From Amyelois transitella (lineage: Eukaryota; Arthropoda; Insecta; Lepidoptera; Pyralidae): a stretch of 64,000 nt of DNA. The stretch lies in assembly GCF_032362555.1 (NCBI RefSeq), contig NC_083506.1:5317501-5381500 (forward strand). The letters are read 5' to 3'. The notes under the pieces were generated by a model. The model ran no database searches and had not been told where the DNA came from. It saw nothing but the letters and a program-made list of their open reading frames with translations. This document shows positions 33,471 to 45,794 of the stretch, one piece after another. Both the position numbers and the translations under genes were made by a program. How positions within the stretch are numbered: position 1 is the stretch's first letter; the number at the start of each line of letters is the position of its first letter.

Positions 33471-35874
33471 TATTAATATTAGGATTATTGTTTAAAAATA
33501 CTTTTTTCTCTTTGATCCCTTCTTTCTTAGGACTGCACTGGTTTGGTCTACGGGTTATAAGATACATAGAATGAATATACAAATAAAATAAAAAAAAAAA
33601 AAATTCAAAGCCCTTCAGGCGAGTAGGCGACCAATACTGTTGAAAAGAGTTTCTTTCGGCGTTTCTTCTCTTGCAGTGGTCGGTTACGAAGCGCTAGTAG
33701 TCTTTAGCTTTGAAAGAATTAATAATTTTAAATTTGAGTTTTGAATACATATCTATTTAATTTATCTAAATCGATAATTTTTACATGTAATTTGACGTAA
33801 AAAAGTGCCTACAAAGGCCTATTTTCTGAATAAACGTTTGAGTTTGGTTACAGTCGGCTTGAGCTCGATCGAACGCATGCGTGTTTTGAGTCCAAACATG
33901 CTTTGTTTAAAATTTAAGTTGACGTCATTTAGAGACACTGCTGCAGTGCAGTTTGGTGCCTATTCTTCTGTTATCCTATTCTTCACTTGCGCTTCTGAAT
34001 TTGTGTAAACTTTTTTGCATATGAATATTCTGCAGACTGTTTAAATAACACCCTTTTAAAACGTTGTTGTTATCAGTAAAGTGAAATGATGGGAATCTAA
34101 AATTTCGATTCCTACGCAAAATTTTTTTGTTTAATTTGAATTCATAATTCATTAAAAATAAGTATTTTTTTTTACAAAACAACCGACTTCAACACTATTC
34201 CCTATCTCAAAAATTACTGAACCGATTTTGATGAAAGTATTTTTTTTCAATAAGTCTTTATATATTACATAGTTCTTATCATTATAGATTTATTGAAAAA
34301 AAAAACTTATCAAAAACAGTTCAGTAATTATTTTTACAAAATTGTAATTTTATTTTTATTTTTTCATTGGTAAAAATAATTCCTAGTATGTACTATGAAT
34401 CATTGGTAAAAATAATTACTAGTATGTACTATGAATTGAATAGGTTTAGAGTAGTGGAAACCAATAAACATTGTACATTTTTGTATTCCAATAAAAGAAA
34501 CATTTTAATCAACATTTTATTTTTATTTTTACAAGACACTCTTTTCCAAATTACTAACGTGCACAACTAAAAACAAACATCCTGTAGATATGCCCAGATC
34601 CGACCTAAAGCAGTTAGACAAACATTGACAGTGGACGGATACGGCCATCAGCAGTTAGGCGTTAACCACATGCCGCCATTTTGTCCAGATACGGCCATCA
34701 GCAGACAAGCAAGGCAAACAAGTCACGCACACAGACATACATTTTTCTAGTTTTTGGCTATGGTTTTTCGCTCATTTTCTCTAGGCAAGCTATATATGTC
34801 TGATATAAAAACGAAACTACAATTTTTCGTGTTTGCCACACTGCCCTTACAGTTGAGCAAAGACAAATGTAAGTGAATGAACGAGCCAATTGAAAAAATG
34901 ATAGTTTTCTAGGTAAGTTTTCAGTTTTTAGTAGAAATATACTATTTTAAGACATTTAGATACATTTTACTTGTTGTTTTGTGAAGCCAAATACATTATT
35001 TACGATTACAATGCCTCAAATAAATCTACATTTCAATATTTTCATGGTAATAGAAGTATAAAGTTTGCGTTGTAGAAGTTGCAAAATGGCGAAATCGTGA
35101 TTCTTACTGGATTATTTGTGAAGACGATTTTAGAGAATTTTACTTGGGACATAATAACTTTTTGGCACCATTAAATTCCTCAATTATTGGACTTTGTGGA
35201 ATAGTAAACAAAAACAGAATATATGAAAGATGTAAATTGCAAAATCAGTAAAATATTTACAATGGATAATTTTTCGGTAAGTTTTGAATTCAGTGACCTA
35301 AATATAATAAACGCAAGTGTTTTTTCGCATCAAAATTTATTGCATATGATTCTTCATTTATATATCTTTAAAAAAAAATAAATTTTTGGGTAGGTCCCAA
35401 ATAATTATATACAGATATACAACAAAATCTAAGACACTGCGCGCCCGTCCGCCGCGGCGCTTGAACGCCGCAGACGAGGTGCGCAGTTTGCGTATAGCCG
35501 CCGCAGCTGAAGGGTTAACCACCGCGCGACCTATATTCTAAGTTAATCACTGTTTATCATCACAAATTGCACATTATGTGTAAGTAGTTAGTAATATCTC
35601 TAATCTCTTTGACTGCAATTTTCCTTATTACGTCGCATGTTAGAATATGGTGGGTCATTAGATAAAGAGGCTTTAAAATGTAGTTTTCCTCAAAAACTTG
35701 CTGAGTCTACATCGGAACAAAACAAGCGTATCTTTGTATTCAATAAATAAACGAGTGTTTCTTTAAGGGCTTAAGTAGTTTACCTGGAAAATATCCTTAG
35801 GTATTGCAGATAATAATGTACTTACTTACATTTATTATACCAAAACCAAAAAATAATATTTCTACGACTCTTTA

Positions 35875-36078
35875 AAACTCCTGTGACACCGGCGGTCCCG
35901 GGTTCAAATCTTTTATCTTTTTCTGATTGGCCTGGGTCTTGAATGTTTATCTATATAAATATTTATTATAAAATAATAGTATCGTTGAGTTAGTATGTCG
36001 TAACACAAGTCTCGAACTTACTTCGAGGCTAACTCAATCTGTGTAATTTGTACCGTTTATATTTATTTATTTATATAT
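35875..36078 (+). repeat. Family B SINE, 5'-truncated
   Basis: It starts inside the tRNA-like head (CACCGGCGGTCCCGGGTTC) and has the full body and TTTATTTATTTATAT tail. It lies outside the piggyBac and MITE ends. Confidence 0.8.
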
Positions 36079-36079
36079 A

Positions 36080-38346
36080 AATGCTATAGTGAGATCTCTC
36101 TCCCCGTAGTATGGCACGCACGACGCCGTTTTTATTGCGCGAAAAACCACACAGGCAAAACAATATTATTGTCTTCATTCTCAGATTACCTCAAGTCTAT
36201 TCACTCAATATTTTACTAATCAAGCATCAGTTGTGTGATCCAGGCAAGTTCGTTTTATTCAATCGTGTAGAGGATGTTTCTATACTACATAATATATTTT
36301 TCTTAATAAAAATATATTTTGGAGTCTTAGGTAAGGAGCTATTGTTTCAATATTATTATTAGTTGAACATAAAGCAACGGATCCCTAAAAAGGAGAAACA
36401 TTACGTCTGCTATTATATTAGCAAATAGAAATGAGTAATATAATAATTATGTCTAATCCTATTGTTTTATCAAGAATTGCGTCACGTGCTACGTCTGCCT
36501 GATCCATCAAAATAGCCTCATAAATGAGGGTACCGCGGCGACTCCGGGCCACCTATCTATCAGATAGCCGTCAATAGAACTCACACACGTGCGTCACACA
36601 ATAAGATAGAATATATTTGCTAATTTGCCGTAAATCAGTCGGTAATCTGTCACGATATGAAGCGTTCTTAAATGGGCCATGATAAATTGTTTTTTTTATG
36701 AAAATCTGACGCGTGAAGTCACTGTTTGCTAAAGATAATGTGATTAGTAAACACATACACGCTTATTTTCCAACTCCTTGTTTGGGAACCTAACCAACTT
36801 TTCCTAGCTTAGATTTATTGGTAGTCTTAAATTAATAAAAAGAAGCCTGAAACAACACAATGAGCTAACATCATTTAGAAATAATTTTAATTCAGTGGAT
36901 TACATAGGTGCGTGTTATGATAAGTAAAAAAAGGAAACTAGGTTTATTAAAAAGATATAAAAAAATTTATAAAACCAAGGATTTCGAATAGGTACAATAA
37001 TTAAATATTGTTAATCGAATTACTTATAAAATTTTATGATACTTATTGTGGTATAAACATACATATACCATTGAGTAGTATTGTTGGGAATTCGTGTCTA
37101 TAAACAAGGAATAGGTATAAGACAATATAACATGTACTATAATAATGCCCTTATTAATAATACATGCTATGTTGTCGTCTACATTTTCGTTGAATTTATC
37201 ATTTATATTATTTAATGATAAATCCTAGTCTACGTTCAATAAATATGATCTTGTTGCGGCTAAGCCTATAACGAAGCGGAAGAACACGCAAGGACAGGGC
37301 AGTATCGAGTTAATGCGGTTATTGTCAAGGCTTTCATCTGACAATACATACTTAATATGCTGATGTTACAACCTAGGTACAATATGAAACTGTTTTCTTT
37401 CCTTTTATACCTACTTTATGTATTAAAAAGTGAAGAAAACCGGCGAGACCTGACCCGCATGTTATCAAAATGTAAACATTGTTGATAAATGTTGATTTGA
37501 TATGCTGATTTAATGTATTTGAACTTCTTTGTTACTTTATACAAACGGATAGTGTTTAATGCCTTGTCACATTTATTTAATTTCCAATTCAGTTTAGCGT
37601 TAAAGGGGTGAAAGCAGTATGTCAATAAATGTGTGTAGACGATGTAATTTGACGGTGGGACACCACCGGCGTATTATATAACAGTAAATTATATAGTTAA
37701 ACAATAGCGCGCTTATCTATACAAATAATATTTTGTTGTTTTAATGACACTACTATAAAAAGTTAACTTAATTGTGGTTAAATATATAGGTAGATATAAA
37801 TATATTTTAATTTGTCATTAAAAAATATTACATCTATTTAGATGAAATAGAAAAGAAGTACATAATATAGAAACACATTTCAGGAAATTCCCAGAAAAAA
37901 AGGAGCGTCACCGCGGTAAAAGTGGTAGTCTAGTATTTTATAAATGTTACTCGTACAAAGAGCGAGGTTGGATTTTTCATATACTAGTACAAATTAGCAT
38001 TCTTTTCTTTACATTAGGGTAAACTTATGTACATCTTTGTCACTATCATTGCAATATTTTTCCGGCAACATTAAACATTGCATTATTTAACGTGACTGGG
38101 ATTACCAAAATTGTATACTTAGGTAATAACAATATCCTGATTATTTCTTGAAATGTTTGCCTGAAAGCTAAACAATGTTGCTGTTATTATGATAAATATA
38201 ACTGCCAGAGAGCTATGAGTTATAATATTTTTTTAAATGTAGCATACAAGTGTATTTTTTTGCAAAAGTTGTGAAACAAAGACTGCCATTAAAATTCATT
38301 TACTCGGTCATTATTATAAGACTAATGAGTAAAATTTGTTTTGTAG
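36080..38346. other. ADAMTS long intron, 3' part
   Basis: AT-rich sequence without a recognised exon or clear repeat, ending in the TTGTTTTGTAG acceptor of the candidate terminal exon. Confidence 0.5.
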
Positions 38347-38598
38347 AACTTCAAGATGACTGCGCAATGGCATATCTGGGAGCTGCCGAGTGACGACATT
38401 GACGGGTCATTCAACGCGCGATCTCGGCCCGCTGATGATGAAGCCGCAGCCATGCGAGCCTACTTGTCCCTGGACGAGGACGGAGTACCCATAATCCGTG
38501 CCGCCCTCCCTCCTTTCTTCTCAGAAGAACCAGAGACCAACTGGGAAGTAACGGACTATATAGAAATATCCAATAATGATACCGCCTCTTCTGTATAA
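38347..38598 (+). CDS. Candidate terminal exon of ADAMTS (83 residues)
   Basis: An open frame begins exactly at a good acceptor (TTGTTTTGTAG) in phase 0, the phase left by ADAMTS exon 12. It reads NFKMTAQWHIWELPSDDIDG, continues acidic and ends DTASSV at TAA. Its GC content and codon use are those of a real exon in AT-rich surroundings. Joining it gives a 779-residue protein that stops after the Cys-rich domain, without spacer or further TSP1 repeats. I recognise no domain in it. It could instead be a separate small gene starting at the Met at 38356. Putative AATAAA signals follow near 38857 and 39046. Confidence 0.5.
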   Translation, partial: NFKMTAQWHIWELPSDDIDGSFNARSRPADDEAAAMRAYLSLDEDGVPIIRAALPPFFSEEPETNWEVTDYIEISNNDTASSV

Positions 38599-39969
38599 CC
38601 TAAGTTACAACGCCAAAAGCATTGTAAAAATACGGAATATCTTGCCAAAATGTTATTTGTTGAATTTCACAAAATACCTCCATTATTAATGTGTGCTTGA
38701 AGAACATTTTATTTAAATTATTTTATAAGTATAGGTAAGCCTAGATCGATAAAGTTCGAAAAATAGCATTTATTAGATTTTAAGAGATTCTTCTTTCAGT
38801 ATTACGTATTTGAATGGTCTACTAGGTTTTTTAAACTACTTACTAAGTTAATGTACCTAAATAAAAAAGATACTTATTTGATTGATATTAAGTAGATACT
38901 TATTTAGTACCAAGGAGAAGCTGAGTTTCTTAGGTCTTAGGTAGTTTTGTAGACTGAATATTACTTTACATTTCTTTTAACTCGAATGCTAGTCTTTATT
39001 TAGTTTATTTGTGTGAGTTGGTTTACACATTTAAATTTTATAAAATTAATAAAACTTGTATAGGTTCGGGAAGTTTGAGGCGTTTTAGTTTTAAGTACAT
39101 TAATTAAAAATATATGTATAAATCTTTATAAATAGCATTTTTTTTAAGCTTTCCGTATACTTTTTTCCAGAGAGCTCTGCATATTCTAAAGCAAACAAAT
39201 AAATAATCTTTATTTGTGTACTTAATGAAAATATCACTCAGAATTAATCAATATGTAGGTAACCAATAACCTATTAAAACTAAGTAATTTTTTCTTAAAT
39301 TGTTTTCAAAATACATTTCATTCTTCTCCAAATAGGAAATATCAGCCAAAATGGTTTCTTACTTATAATTTACCTGCATAAAAACACATATTACGTCTTA
39401 TAGTTCCTTAATGGTTACACGATTAGCAGTGGCTAAGTAATGGCATTCAGAGCTACTAGCCTTATATATTAAATCCAGAAAAATCACAAGCTTATAAGCT
39501 CCCTTGATTGTCTTCATAACTTTTACATCTTCGGGAGAAGAGAAGAAGCAGGCACACACTGTGTTCTCTTCGCTGCCAGACCAGCATTGAATCTTTAGAG
39601 TTATATGGGCAAATGATATAAATACCTACATCTAAGTACAACTAAAATAAAGTAACTCAGAACTAATGAATATGCTTTATTGTTCAGCTAACTAGCTAAA
39701 TTACTGTCACTTACTTATTAGACAAAGCAGATTTAAAAATAAATGGCCGCATTATCCATGCTTTACTGATAGATGGACAAGAGGCGTGGCTAGCATACAT
39801 GATGGGATGATTATCATATTAACGTTTAACTTACTAGTGTTAGCATGCACACACGATTTTCATGCAAAATGTTAAATGTTTAATAAAATACAACATGTAG
39901 ACAAATGAATTAGGTACACATTTGTTGTTCGTGCTCTATAAATCTGTGTTATCGTCACTAGAAAATATA

Positions 39970-40045
39970 CCTACTAGCTTTTGCCCGCGAACTTCGTTTG
40001 CGTATTTATTTAATTAGATAATGAGCGTATTTATTTAATTAGATA
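39970..40045. repeat. Retroelement tail and small direct repeat
   Basis: The 'ctagcttttgcccgcgaact' motif marks a retroelement tail. Immediately after it, 'gcgtatttatttaattagat' is repeated in tandem, with starts about 24 nt apart. Confidence 0.5.
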
Positions 40046-41754
40046 ATAATTGAGCTGTGACCTCAAGTACTAACAAAATAAAAAACCTTAGGAAAACGAA
40101 AACGACAAATTTTCATAATAGGTCGAGATGACTAGCTGGGTTTTATAATTGGATTTATACAATTAAAGAATTAACAATAAAATTGACTTATTTTCCACTA
40201 TGTAATAAAACTAGAATACAATGCTTGATATTCAGAACTACTCGTATTGTACAAATCTGAATGATTTTGTGTGCTAGGAATAATAAAAATATTAGAACAC
40301 TAAATTAGTACTATCTATCAATCAAGAATCAGCACGTGTGTGGTTCAGTTCAATCACATTGATTATATTTGGCATCGGCATCCTGCAGAATTATCACACA
40401 ATGCCATACAATTCATGTTTTGTTAAATAGCTTATGGTAACATATTTTACCACCAGCCGGCAGGCATTATAAAAACAATTCAACAAATTTTTATTATGAG
40501 TATTTCCCCCATTTTTCGTCCTTAAAATATTATAAAATAATACGGACAGAGTTATAACTCTGAATCTAAATCTGAAATCAGGTGAAATTAACTTCATTAT
40601 ACACAATAATTATATTAATTTATCAAATAGATTATAAAACTTTATGATTTATAAAATAACAGAATATACCTCTTTGCTTTGTAATACTTACATCAGTTCA
40701 GGCAAAGGGTCGTGACAATAGATATGTTTAAAAAAAAATTTTAGAGATGTTTAAATTAAATTATAGGGATCTATAAAGATGTTAATAAAACGTGCCCAGG
40801 CAATACATAGCGGCCCTGGATGGTAATGAAATGATAATGATCATGATCATATTATAATGCAAATTCAAATTCAAAATTTTTATTCATTATGGGACAATTC
40901 AGCATCACTTAAAAATCGTCAAACCTTTTGGTTTCACAACTTTGGTTGACGTCAAATGAATAAATTAAAACTTAGTATACCGCCGCTTCCAGCGTTCAAA
41001 GCGTCAGTGCAGAAGTGCAGAAATTTATTACTAAAATAACTGCACTGCACCATTTTCTTGAATAACGTCAACTTCACAACTTTTATCCAAACTTGGAATA
41101 GATAAGTGGACGACAGAACACATTGTTATGATTAATTGATTTAATCGATATTTATACACTTAATTAAAATATATGATTTTAATGAAATGTCAAATTTAAA
41201 TAAATTGTGTTCAGAGTGTACTGAATTTTGATTTAGGTTCAAATCTTCCTACGGAGTTCCTGCGCCAAGCTCAAGCCAGATAGCATTTTTGGATAGCAAA
41301 AATTTGGTTACTGTGTGGTAGATCCATACACTGGACTATCGGTGTGAGTTTCATATTCATCTAAAATACTAATTATTAAATGTCAAAGTTATTTTAATGA
41401 TAAATTAATCATTAGTTTACAAAAATCAATACATATTCATTCAATCTCGTGACACTGAAAATGAGTAAGTTTTATTTTTTAGTTTTAATAAGGTTTGTAA
41501 ACTATCTTTATTTGCAAGGCAAAGTGGGCATTGAATAAAAATAGATTTGATAACTCAAGTCATTGCAACTAGAAATTGCGTCGTTTTCGTACCTCTTTCC
41601 TTACATAACCGGTTCAATTAACTTCAAGTTTATCCCCACGTTAATGTAGGTACCACTTTCCTGTTGTACTTTTCTACGAATAGTTACTAAACCAATACCA
41701 AACTTGAATCGTGATTATTCCAAAGCCATTTTTAAAAGCGATAACTGATTTTAT

Positions 41755-41777
41755 ATATATATATTATATATATACAT
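41755..41777. repeat. TA-rich microsatellite
   Basis: An alternating TA run, slightly interrupted. Confidence 0.7.
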
Positions 41778-41870
41778 AGTAGGTTTCACTTGCATATTAA
41801 AGGTAGGTAAGCATAGTAAGTACAACAGAAATTATTATTCATTAATTTTGTATTTCCCTACTTTATATAC

Positions 41871-42128
41871 GACGGCCTCTGTGGCGCAGCGGTAGTACCT
41901 ACCTACGCTTGTCTGTGACACCGGAGGTCCCGGGTTCGAATCCCGGCCAGGGCATGATGAGAAAAGAACTTTTTCTGCTTGGCCTGAGTCTTGGATGTTT
42001 ATCTATATAAGTATGTATTATAAAATATTGTATCGTTGAGTTAGTATCTCGTAACACAAGTCTCGAACTTACTTCGAGGCTAACTCAATATGTGTAATAT
42101 GTCCCGTATATATATTTATTTATATTTT
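41871..42128 (+). repeat. Family B tRNA-derived SINE, complete
   Basis: The intact head (CTGTGGCGCAGCGGTAG ... GGTTCGAATCCC) contains an extra TACCTACC insertion between the boxes. The full body and a TATTTATTTATAT tail follow. Confidence 0.9.
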
Positions 42129-42133
42129 TGTGA

Positions 42134-42190
42134 AAGGCCACGTTCAACTGTATGGTTTTTCTGATGGAATTGAGATTCAAATAGTGCACA
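42134..42190 (-). repeat. Family A repeat fragment
   Basis: 'ggccacgttcaactgtatgg' and 'gatggaattgagattcaaat' in reverse orientation, directly following the SINE. Confidence 0.6.
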
Positions 42191-43674
42191 TGCATATACT
42201 TTTTTTGAGTTGATATCTAATTTCCAACTTCTTATTACACATGCGGGCGCCGCGGGCTCTCTTCTAGAGAAGCCGCAACAGAGACAAACGTAGGACCTAC
42301 ATCGATTGGTAACACCTTTTCGATTAGACATCGGTATCAATAGAATTCGTTATGAGTAATCTGGAACACATTTTAACGTGCATTGTACGAAATCGTCTTA
42401 AATCTAAAAATAAAGTTTGTTATCGTCCTCGAATTCAGAGCATACTCGTACTGTACTTGCAACCTGGTTACTAAACTTTTAAGTGTTGACCTATAAAAAA
42501 TGTTGTATTTATATGAGGTACAAAAATATGACGTAAAAACTATAAAGTTTATTAATAGAAGTAATCTGCTTCGTAGATTATCCAAGGAAACATTATCAAA
42601 GTATCATTTGCCAGAAAATTCTTCGGGGAGATGCATAACGAGATCGTTTGTAAACTATAAGCATAACGCAAAAACTTCACTAAAGCGAAAAATTGGCGTC
42701 AAAACAAAAGCTTTGTATGTCAAATAAAGCTATATATGACAACATTTTTAAATAACAAGATAAATCTTCAACTATCAAACATACAGTTTAGTTATAAAAT
42801 GAGGATCCTAGGGGAATTCCGTCCGCAAAGCGATTTGTAATTTTTCTTTTCTTTCGTGTCTTCTGGGTGAATAAATAAGTGACACACAATTTATTATATC
42901 TTGGAGTAAGTACCACACTAATCTTAATACAATTTGTTAACAATAGGCTCCACTGCTCCTCTGTTATCACATAAAATGTTATATTTACTTTCATGTACGT
43001 ACTTTGATTATGGCCAATCATCCGCAAAAAATTGAGGAGTGCATTACGACGGCTCTCTTTATTGTTATGAGCTGGGCGTCAATAAACATCTTTTTGTTTA
43101 TTGGTATGTTTATTCAAATGCTATCATCGGTCAGCCATTGTCAGTGAAGCTATTTATATAAAGAACAGTTAGTAGTGATGGCGTTATCAATAGAGGTCAG
43201 AAAAGTATAAATGTCCGCGTATTGTATCTCTGTATCTGTGCGGCTCATTATAATACGAGAGCCATCACAGAGAATCACAGTGATGATTTTTAAAAAATGT
43301 TAAATTGATAATATTCCTCATAAATGTAATGACATACCTATGTTAATATAAAACAACTTGTCAATCGCATTCTATCTAGCTAGCAAATTCAATATTTGGC
43401 ATCTGGAATGTCGTCTATATAACATAAGTAGGATTTCAATTTCGCTTTACACGCGCATACATCGTTCACTGTGTAACGTAAGCAGTGGGTACTCCTGTTT
43501 CATTGAGCTTTTTTACAAAAATCCTCACTATTGCAAAAGAAGTATTGATGTAATTATGTAATAATGCTGCTGGTTACGCAGGTGCTGATAATTGTAAACA
43601 AGTTATTTTGAACATTTTCTCAGAATATGTTCTGGAATTGCTTTTCAGTCAGAATATTATAAATATAAATATAA

Positions 43675-43912
43675 TATAAATATATACGGGACAAATTACA
43701 CAGATTGAGTTAGCCTCGAAGTAAGTTCGAGACTTGTGTTATGAGATACTAACTCAACGATACTATATTTTATAATAAATACTTATATAGATAAACATCC
43801 AAGACCCAGGCCAATCAGAAAAAGTTCTTTTCTCATCATGCCCTGACCGGGATTCGAACCCGGGACCTCCGGTGTCACAGACAAGCGTGCTACCGCTGCG
43901 CCAGAGAGGCCG
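43675..43912 (-). repeat. Family B tRNA-derived SINE, complete, reverse
   Basis: A near mirror copy of the 41.9 kb element: GGGATTCGAACCCGGGACC head complement and full body. The two copies form a long inverted pair about 1.6 kb apart. Confidence 0.9.
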
Positions 43913-44635
43913 TCAAAAATATTAAGTTCTCACACAATTTTTTTGAATGGTTACGTATTATTTATAAGGTACTTTTTGCCTTTTTGGAATTTAAGGTTAT
44001 CAAAGATTTGGTCTACTCTCTTGGATTCTACTTAATTAGAGATTGTGATTGAGAATGTATGTTCTCGAATCGCGAAACGAATTCGCGGGGAACAGATTTG
44101 AAGTTCAATTGCAATTTATTTTTTGCATTTCATATTGTACATTGTACAAGTCACATTCTAACAACTACAAAAGTGTTAAATAGGTAAATGGGACAGACAT
44201 GAACCCCGTAGGATAGCTTTTCCACTGATGCTCACAGTTGCCACTGATGCGTTTAAAATCGCACAAGCAAAAATTCAGATTGGATCTTAAATACAACCTT
44301 CGACTCAACATGACCGGAGGTTTTTTTCGGGGACAGTCGAACCCGAAACTTTGTTTCCCGTACAAAGTACTATAAGCGATCAGTGTGCAATGTACACTGT
44401 TACGAATTGATGGATAACGCGGATAGATAACGGAGGGTTTACCAAATGGCAACTTAAATATTATATAACTACCTATAAATTAGTGTGTTGCCAATTTTTT
44501 TTTATCTTATTGTGAGTCTTAATGACTCTTGTGTTGAAAAACGGTACTTAAGTACATGTTTGTAGCATATTACATATATATACATAACATGCATACATAC
44601 ATAGGGACAGACGCAGGGACCATATTTGCTTTATA

Positions 44636-44782
44636 TTAGGTTTAGTGATACTTATATAGATAAACTAAAACCCAGGTCAATCAGAGAAAGTTCGTTTCTC
44701 ATCATGCCCTAGCCGAGATTCGAACCCGGGACCTCCGGTGATACAGACATGTGCACTACCGTTGCGCCACAGTGGCCGTCAT
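44636..44782 (-). repeat. Family B SINE, partial
   Basis: The tRNA-like head and first part of the body only, in reverse orientation ('gagattcgaacccgggacc'). Confidence 0.75.
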
Positions 44783-45439
44783 GGTACGTTTTTGAACATT
44801 TAAAAATTCATAAGTGAAATGATATAAAATTATATGAAAACAATGTAAGGACCATTAACACTGTGCGCTCTATAGAGCACGGATTCTATGGCACGGTCAA
44901 AGGTTTTTACACCTTAACCGCAAGCTGAAAATTAGACCGAGATTAGAAACAATCTTGTTTTAAAATAAAACTTATTTAAGGTCTAGCTTTAATTCTTCTA
45001 GTTCTATTAGGATGAAATTCCGCAGTCGCACATCTTGAGAGATAAGACAAGCAAGAATACTAATTTTTAAAAATCTCACATTGTTACACAATCAACAATC
45101 TATTACACAGGATATTTTTAGCACACTTTTTTTTTGTTTATTCAACTACTTTTGCAATCTTCACTTTTCCAGAAAATAAATAAGTACTTTCTTTACTTTG
45201 ATAGAAATACCTTAAACCTACTTAAAAACCTACCTAAACTTCTGTAAAGTTCTAATTGATACGCTTGATCGATAGCCCGTTTAACTAGAATTGAGACGCC
45301 TGAAAATTTGCTAGTTAAAGAGCTTCATGAGTGTATCTACCTTTTTTATTGGTTTTAGTTAAGTAATTGTCTTTATAATTACAAATTAGAAAGCCGCGAT
45401 ACTGCGAAGAGGGGCTTAGCGAGGTACAGTGAGTGCCGC

Positions 45440-45760
45440 AGGCGCAGTGGTTCGAGGGAGCGCGCGCGATCGGCAGTGTAGCGCGTTGTTTCGTCCCGCT
45501 GCCGCAGAACCCGCTCCCGCGCCCGCTCCGCCTGTGCCTCCGCCTCCCCGCGCCAGCTCCGTCTGTGCCTCCGCCTAAAGCGGGCCGCCGCTGACGACGT
45601 ATAAAGCGGAGGCGCCGGCAAACTCGCACGCAGTCACGACCAAGCCACGCTCTTCTGTGCACTCACGAGCCACGCGATACGGATAATTCGACAAGTTAAA
45701 CAATAATCAGTTCATCCTCTGTGAAACCGACGTACACAACACATTTACTCATCCGTGATA
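45440..45760 (+). promoter_or_regulatory. CAH1 promoter and 5' UTR
   Basis: A GC-rich island with two copies of GCTCCGYCTGTGCCTCCGCCT (45525-45545 and 45556-45576) is followed by TATAAA at 45600-45605. That is an ordinary TATA spacing for a start near 45630 and a 5' UTR of about 130 nt. The duplicated motif may bind a GC-box factor; that is inference. Confidence 0.6.
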
Positions 45761-45794
45761 ATGGCAGACGACTGGGGATACACTGGTGAAAACG
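45761..45794 (+). CDS. CAH1: CAH1 exon 1
   Basis: ATG at 45761 codes for [11 protein letters not shown] and the first base of Gly before GTAAGT. It is too short to detect alone and is supported by phase and by the family's conserved 'WGY...NGP' start. Confidence 0.92.

Larger units (their letters stand above)
30075..35518 (+). mobile_element. piggyBac-family DNA transposon in a TTAA site
   Basis: TTAA duplicates lie at 30075-30078 and 35515-35518. Inside them the termini are inverted: CCCTTCG... at the left and ...GAAGGG at the right. GGACGGAT motifs (one as ATCCGTCC near 30135, one near 34630) form subterminal inverted repeats. The 5.4 kb element contains a full-length transposase ORF, a 120-bp tandem array, a SINE scrap at 33325-33470 and an AT-rich 3' part. 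It lies in the long ADAMTS intron in the same orientation. Confidence 0.85.
38599..45300. other. Intergenic region between ADAMTS and CAH1
   Basis: The first kilobase may be 3' UTR of the upstream gene. The rest is AT-rich with SINEs at 41.9, 43.7 and 44.6 kb, a TA-rich tract near 41755-41775, and no supported exon. Confidence 0.6.

Noticed and set aside
41871..41960. Second tRNA-like sequence
   Set aside because: The same SINE family, with an insertion between the boxes that breaks a tRNA fold.
42500..42727. 75-codon ORF rich in Lys and Arg
   Set aside because: Composition follows the AT-rich background; no splice sites, motif or supported promoter.
45315..45662. Arg/Gly-rich minus-strand ORFs
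   Set aside because: Shadows of the GC-rich CAH1 promoter; low-complexity composition.
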